Below, piece by piece: positions 6,814 to 9,971 of a stretch of DNA of 9,971 nucleotides. Source of the stretch: Chloroflexota bacterium. Its GTDB lineage: Bacteria; Chloroflexota; Dehalococcoidia; UBA2979. The translations under genes and the position numbers were made by a program. Every line of letters starts with the position of its first letter. The stretch's first letter is position 1. The stretch covers positions 1 to 9,971 of the forward strand of contig QWJG01000016.1 of NCBI GenBank assembly GCA_009391845.1. Direction: 5' to 3'. The notes under the pieces are model-generated. The model saw only the letters and a program-made list of their open reading frames with translations. It did no database searches and was not told where the DNA came from.

Positions 6814-6853
6814 TACCCCGGTGGGGTACGGGTATCATACCCCGGGTAGGTAT
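6814..6853. promoter_or_regulatory. Inverted-repeat cluster over the promoter of the zinc-ribbon gene
   Basis: Three overlapping inverted repeats share the words GGGTAT/ATACCC: TACCCC-3-GGGGTA (6814-6828), GGGTAT-1-ATACCC (6830-6842) and ATACC-7-GGTAT (6837-6853). On the minus strand the middle palindrome contains TATGAT (6834-6839), a good -10 element about 40 bases before the ATG; the -35 match is poor (TTGCTG with a short spacer). The layout is that of an operator overlapping a promoter. The first repeat would lie in the mRNA leader just before the ribosome site and could also act as a hairpin. Confidence 0.5.
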
Positions 6854-6859
6854 CAGCAA

Positions 6860-7241
6860 CCGTAATCTGCCTCACCGAACCCGCCCGTTCGGGTAGGGGA
6901 GATCAGTGTCCGTGATTTGACATAACGATTGGGTTGAACCGCGAGAACGAGCGTCGGATGAGCAGCCACGAGCACCAGAGCGGACGACGCGGCGGAAGCA
7001 GTGGCCAACCGAGAGAACCTGCCGAGTCCGCAATGCCGACGGGAGGAATACCGAGGCGCTCCGCATCCTCGGCGAACCTCGCGACTCACTCGACACCTCG
7101 CCGCAGTGACATAACTCCCGGGGCGCCTGCAAGCATCTCAATCCGCGGGGCAGGGGAGCGCGAGCGACGCCCGAGGGTGACCCGAGCCCGCCGGACAGCG
7201 ACACTCGAGGTCTGAGTGACGCTCCGCCCAGCGCGAGCCCC
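6860..7241. other. Gene-free stretch between the zinc-ribbon and YdeI-like genes
   Basis: About 380 bp without a supportable gene. Open frames exist on both strands, but their translations are low-complexity, lack ribosome sites and show no motif. The stretch contains ACCCG-6-CGGGT (near 6878-6894), a 6-bp hairpin CCGAGG/CCTCGG (7051-7072) and two copies of GACATAAC (6919, 7108). I see no tRNA, tmRNA, RNase P or SRP RNA signature. Confidence 0.5.
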
Positions 7242-7691
7242 TCAGCGCGCCTTGCCGCTGGACAGCAACTCAATCGACTTCGCCACGCGCCGCGCCCGCG
7301 TCTCGTCGGTCTTCGCGCCTGAGACCTGCAGCGTGTGCCACTGTTGCTTGCTGTAGGAGAGCGTCGCCCAGAACGTGCTGGCGGCCTCGTTCGCAGCCAA
7401 CGCAGCAGCCAGCGCCGGCGGCACCTCGATCTCGCGGGGAGCCGTGTCCAGCTCGATCGCCAGCGTCACGACCTCGCCGGCCGCCAGCCCCGCCGCAGCC
7501 CGTCGCTCCGCGCTGACACCCAGCATGTAGCGGTCACCCATCCGCGCGATCGACGTCCGGTACGTGAAGCCGTTCACCGTCACCACGACCTTCGGATGCC
7601 TGCCGCCCCCAAGCCCCTCCACCAGCGAATCTGGCACCTCGAAGCCGGTCGTCGTCCCGCCGGTGCTCAACAGTTCGGTCGTTAGTTCCAT
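7242..7691 (-). CDS. DUF1905 / YdeI-OmpD-associated family protein
   Basis: This 149-residue protein has two parts. Residues 1-80 form a DUF1905 beta-barrel-like domain, recognisable by GGTTTGFEVPD (11-21), the LGGGRHPKVVVTVNGFTYRTSIA segment, and GDRYMLGVSAERRAAAGLAAGE. Residues about 88-147 form the YdeI/OmpD-associated helical region, with LSYSKQQWH and GAKTDETRARRVAKSIELL. This combined architecture is common in soil actinobacteria and Chloroflexota; the biochemical role is unknown, and names such as bacteriocin-protection protein come from one homologue and should not be over-read. The ATG at 7691 has GAGGGG about five bases upstream. It stands alone, with long gene-free flanks on both sides. 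Confidence 0.88.
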   Translation of the reverse strand: MELTTELLSTGGTTTGFEVPDSLVEGLGGGRHPKVVVTVNGFTYRTSIARMGDRYMLGVSAERRAAAGLAAGEVVTLAIELDTAPREIEVPPALAAALAANEAASTFWATLSYSKQQWHTLQVSGAKTDETRARRVAKSIELLSSGKAR

Positions 7692-8474
7692 CGCTGCCCC
7701 TCAGCAGGTGTCCAGATCGAGCGTTCAGAACGCCAGGTACTCGCCACTCAGACGACCCATCCTCGGCCAACGCCACCATCGCGTCACCTTCAACCCGGCT
7801 CGACGCAATCCCAACCAGCCTCCAACGACCCCGCATCGCCGAAGAGCTCAAGTCAGCGTCGCTCATCGCCACGCACGGCAGAGGGCCGGACTGGACATAA
7901 CATCCGCACTCGCATCCACCTGCACGACAGGCGCGCGAGAATTGGCCTCGCAACGACCACGCATGCCGCCGGTGGTTCTGGCGCCCGGAAATACATCCGG
8001 TGCCTGGAACCGCGGTGTCCGAGCCTTCGAGCCTTCGAGCCTTCGAGCCTTCGAGCCTTCGAGCATCCATGCCTGAGCATCCATACCTGAGCATCCATAC
8101 CTGGGTTACGTACCTGAGGCTCGGAGTCCAAGGCTCGGGTCCGAAACTTCGTGGCAAGCCTCCGTACTCACGACTCGGCGCTCACTTCGCGCCGCGCCCG
8201 CGACGACCCGAACTGTTCGCCGCCTCCGCGCAGCACACGCAAGCACCAACAGAACCCACGTTGCAGCCACTCCAGAGCGCTTCCCCGGTCGATCTCCATG
8301 CCACGTTGCGACGTCGCACTATTCTTCTTATGTGTGATGAGACAGGATCGCCCGTTCAACAGGTGACTCCCCTCACGACCACTCCCAGATCCATGCGCTA
8401 GACTTTTTTCGAAGCGACGCGACCACCACTCGCACGACGCCGTGCACCTCGACGGCCCCCGGGACAAACGCCGC
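7692..8474. other. Long gene-free divergent region between the YdeI-like and S41 protease genes
   Basis: About 780 bp hold no supportable gene apart from the tandem repeat listed separately. A minus-strand frame from an ATG at 7866 (GRWRLVGIAS) is open but has no ribosome site and runs out of frame into the YdeI-like gene. Weak plus-strand promoter-like words occur, TTGCGA-17-TATGTG at 8306-8334, about 140 bases before the protease gene. A run of six T lies at 8404-8409 without a preceding stem. Confidence 0.5.
8021..8102. repeat. Composite tandem repeat: 5 x 8 bp then 3 x 14 bp
   Basis: GAGCCTTC is repeated five times without error (8021-8060) and passes directly into three copies of a 14-bp unit, GAGCATCCAT(A/G)CCT (8061-8074, 8075-8088, 8089-8102), the first differing at one base. 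Both units begin GAGC and contain CC(T/A)T-type words. Flanking copies in opposite orientation (AGGCTCGG at 8117-8124 and AAGGCTCGG at 8130-8138) pair perfectly with CCGAGCCTT at 8019-8027. No open frame with a ribosome site uses it. Confidence 0.9.
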
Positions 8475-9890
8475 ATGACCTCCGATGACCCCCAGGACGC
8501 CTCGCAGCCCCTGACCACCGACCTCGGCGCATCTGCCGTGCCGCCGATGGACCCGCCACCGGATCCCAACCACGCGCAGCCAACCGGCTCCAACGCCGCG
8601 CGCAATATCCTCATCGCCGCCGTCGCCGGCCTGATCGGCGTGATGCTCGTCACCGTTGGCTTCCTCGGCCGCGTACTCACCGAGCCCGAAGCCACCACCA
8701 CAACCATCAGCGCGGCCGCCGACGCCGGCGCTCGCCCCGCCGCCAGCTCCGGCGCCGACTTCCTCATCCTCGACGAAATCCTCCAGATCCTCGAAAGCGA
8801 CTTCGTCGACGCCGACGTCGTCAACGCGGAATACCTGCACGCCGCCGCCATCAACGGCATCTTCGAAGCCCTCGACGACCCGCACTCCACCTACATCGAC
8901 CCGGAGACCTACCAGCTCTCCCGTGACGACTTCACCGGCGCGTTCCAGGGCATCGGCGCCACCGTCCAGGAATCGCCCGACAGCGACTACGTCATCATCG
9001 TTCGCCCGCTCCCTGACACCCCCGCGGAAGCCGCCGGCATCCGCGCCGGCGACCTCATCCTCGCCGTCGACGGCGAATCGGCCCAGGGCTGGACTCAGGA
9101 CGAAGCCGTCCTCCGCATCCGCGGCCCCCAGGGCACCCCGATCGAGCTCCTCGTCCGCCACACCGACGGCACCGAGGAACTCATCACCATCATCCGCGAC
9201 GAAATCGAGGTCCCCTCCGTCTCCACCGCCCCGCTCTTCCGCTCATTCGTCGACGCTGGAGGCAACGCCGTCACCGACATCGGCTACGTCTACATCTCCC
9301 AGTTCACCCGCCGCAGCCCCGACGAACTCGAGAAGATCGTGAGCGAACTCGTCGCCAGTGGCGTCACCGGCCTCATCATCGACGTCCGGCTTAACCCCGG
9401 CGGCCTCCTCCTCGAAACCACCCAGATCGCCGACATGTTCCTCGACGACGGGGTCATCGTGATCCAGGTCGACCGCGACGGCGACGAACAGGTCGCCAGC
9501 GCCCGTGACGGCCAGATCACTGACCTGCCCATCGTCATCCTCCAGGACGAATTCTCCGCCTCGGGTTCCGAACTCTTCGCCGCCGCCCTTCAGGAGAACG
9601 GCCGCGCCACCGTCATCGGCGTCAACTCCTTCGGCAAAGGCACCGTCAACCACGTCCGCGAACTCTCAAATGGCGGAGCCGTTTACGTTTCGATCGCCCG
9701 CTGGCTCACCCCGGACCGCAACCAGATCGAGGGCCGTGGCGTCATCCCCGACATCGTCGTCGAGTTCACCCTCGAGGACATCGAAGCCGAACGTGACATC
9801 CAGCTCCAGCGCGCCATCGAGTTCCTCCGCGGCGAATCCCCACCCACCGTCGCCGCCCCCACCGCAACGGCGACCGCCGCCGCCAACTGA
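8475..9890 (+). CDS. Membrane-anchored S41 family C-terminal processing peptidase (CtpA/Prc type)
   Basis: This 471-residue serine protease acts outside the membrane. Residues 1-42 are a Pro-rich cytoplasmic tail, about 44-68 a single transmembrane anchor (ILIAAVAGLIGVMLVTVGFL), and 69-92 a Ser/Thr/Ala linker. A helical region (95-145) precedes a PDZ domain (about 153-230, with GIGATV and AGIRAGDLILAVDG). The S41 core follows, with DVRLNPGG (303-310), the SASGSE segment (Ser363 as likely nucleophile) and SFGKG (Lys388 as general base), then ARWLTPDRNQIEGRGVIPD. The third catalytic position, usually Gln four residues after Lys, is Asn392. The C terminus is an Ala/Thr/Pro tail. The ATG at 8475 is preferred; a GTG at 8442 would add 11 residues, and neither has a strong ribosome site. 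Such proteases trim or degrade envelope proteins. No partner gene is adjacent. Confidence 0.93.
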   Translation: MTSDDPQDASQPLTTDLGASAVPPMDPPPDPNHAQPTGSNAARNILIAAVAGLIGVMLVTVGFLGRVLTEPEATTTTISAAADAGARPAASSGADFLILDEILQILESDFVDADVVNAEYLHAAAINGIFEALDDPHSTYIDPETYQLSRDDFTGAFQGIGATVQESPDSDYVIIVRPLPDTPAEAAGIRAGDLILAVDGESAQGWTQDEAVLRIRGPQGTPIELLVRHTDGTEELITIIRDEIEVPSVSTAPLFRSFVDAGGNAVTDIGYVYISQFTRRSPDELEKIVSELVASGVTGLIIDVRLNPGGLLLETTQIADMFLDDGVIVIQVDRDGDEQVASARDGQITDLPIVILQDEFSASGSELFAAALQENGRATVIGVNSFGKGTVNHVRELSNGGAVYVSIARWLTPDRNQIEGRGVIPDIVVEFTLEDIEAERDIQLQRAIEFLRGESPPTVAAPTATATAAAN

Positions 9891-9971
9891 TCGCGGCCGC
9901 CTCCACCCGGCGCGCTGCCCGCCCCCGCTCGTCCTGGCAACCGCGCCGCCGTGCGCCGACCAGCACCGCGA
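9891..9971. other. Window edge after the S41 protease gene
   Basis: GC-rich sequence with no supportable gene and no clear terminator hairpin followed by T residues. Confidence 0.3.

Noticed and set aside
6934..7215. 93-codon plus-strand open frame from a TTG
   Set aside because: Low-complexity Arg/Ser/Pro translation, no ribosome site, no motif; typical chance frame in GC-rich DNA.
7534..8157. Minus-strand open frame reading through the tandem repeat (SKARRLEG repeats) and a GRWRLVGIAS segment
   Set aside because: The repetitive part is just the translated minisatellite, there is no ribosome site at the ATG at 7866, and its end overlaps the YdeI-like gene in another frame. A faint lipocalin-like look of GRWRLVGIAS is too short to support a pseudogene.
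8306..8334. Promoter-like TTGCGA-17-TATGTG upstream of the S41 protease gene
   Set aside because: Only seven of twelve consensus bases match and it lies about 140 bases from the start codon; not strong enough to list as a feature.
6470..8474. Mobile element or genomic island
   Set aside because: Low coding density and repeats are present, but there is no transposase, integrase, tRNA target or terminal inverted repeat with a target duplication.

Overview
The window is high-GC bacterial DNA made mainly of housekeeping and metabolic genes. The coding strands are very rich in C at third positions. The gene mix is a two-subunit 2-oxoacid:ferredoxin oxidoreductase with a fused gamma-alpha subunit, a 6-carboxytetrahydropterin synthase-type protein with an LHGH motif, a PrxQ/Bcp peroxiredoxin and a membrane-anchored S41 C-terminal processing protease. 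This mix, with the GC-rich base composition, would fit a Chloroflexota-type organism (Thermomicrobia or Dehalococcoidia-like). That placement is an impression from the protein sequences, not a demonstrated identification. I see no rRNA, tRNA, CRISPR array, phage gene, transposase or plasmid function.

Layout. Positions 1-120 hold nothing I can name. From 121 to 3314 everything lies on the minus strand: a QueD/PTPS-family gene (121-606), a 126-bp spacer with a tandem 16-bp repeat and a strong hairpin terminator, then korB (733-1605) and korA (1602-3314), which overlap by four bases (ATGA) and form an operon read korA to korB. A fairly AT-rich 310-bp divergent region (3315-3624) carries a plausible korAB promoter and a foldable leader. 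Opposite it, on the plus strand, is a 77-residue stand-alone Lrp/AsnC ligand-binding (RAM) domain protein (3625-3858). It converges on an MFS transporter gene (3931-5196, minus). That transporter is divergent from a HAD-like hydrolase (5285-5965, plus), which is followed 36 bp later by a bcp/PrxQ peroxiredoxin (6002-6469, plus), probably co-transcribed.

From 6470 to 8474 coding density falls. There is a small zinc-ribbon protein gene on the minus strand (6571-6795) with a terminator-like hairpin after it and a cluster of GGGTAT/ATACCC inverted repeats over its promoter. Then come about 450 bp without a gene, a DUF1905/YdeI-like gene (7242-7691, minus), and about 780 bp without a gene that contain a composite tandem repeat (five 8-bp units followed by three 14-bp units). 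The window closes with a complete S41 protease gene (8475-9890, plus).

The genes look like independent small transcription units, not one system. The most useful observations are the loss of the catalytic cysteine in the PTPS-family protein, with a glutamate nearby; the Gln-to-Asn change at the third catalytic position of the S41 protease; the operator-like repeat cluster over the zinc-ribbon gene promoter; the composite tandem repeat; and the structured korAB leader. I did not find a convincing previously undescribed multi-gene system here.
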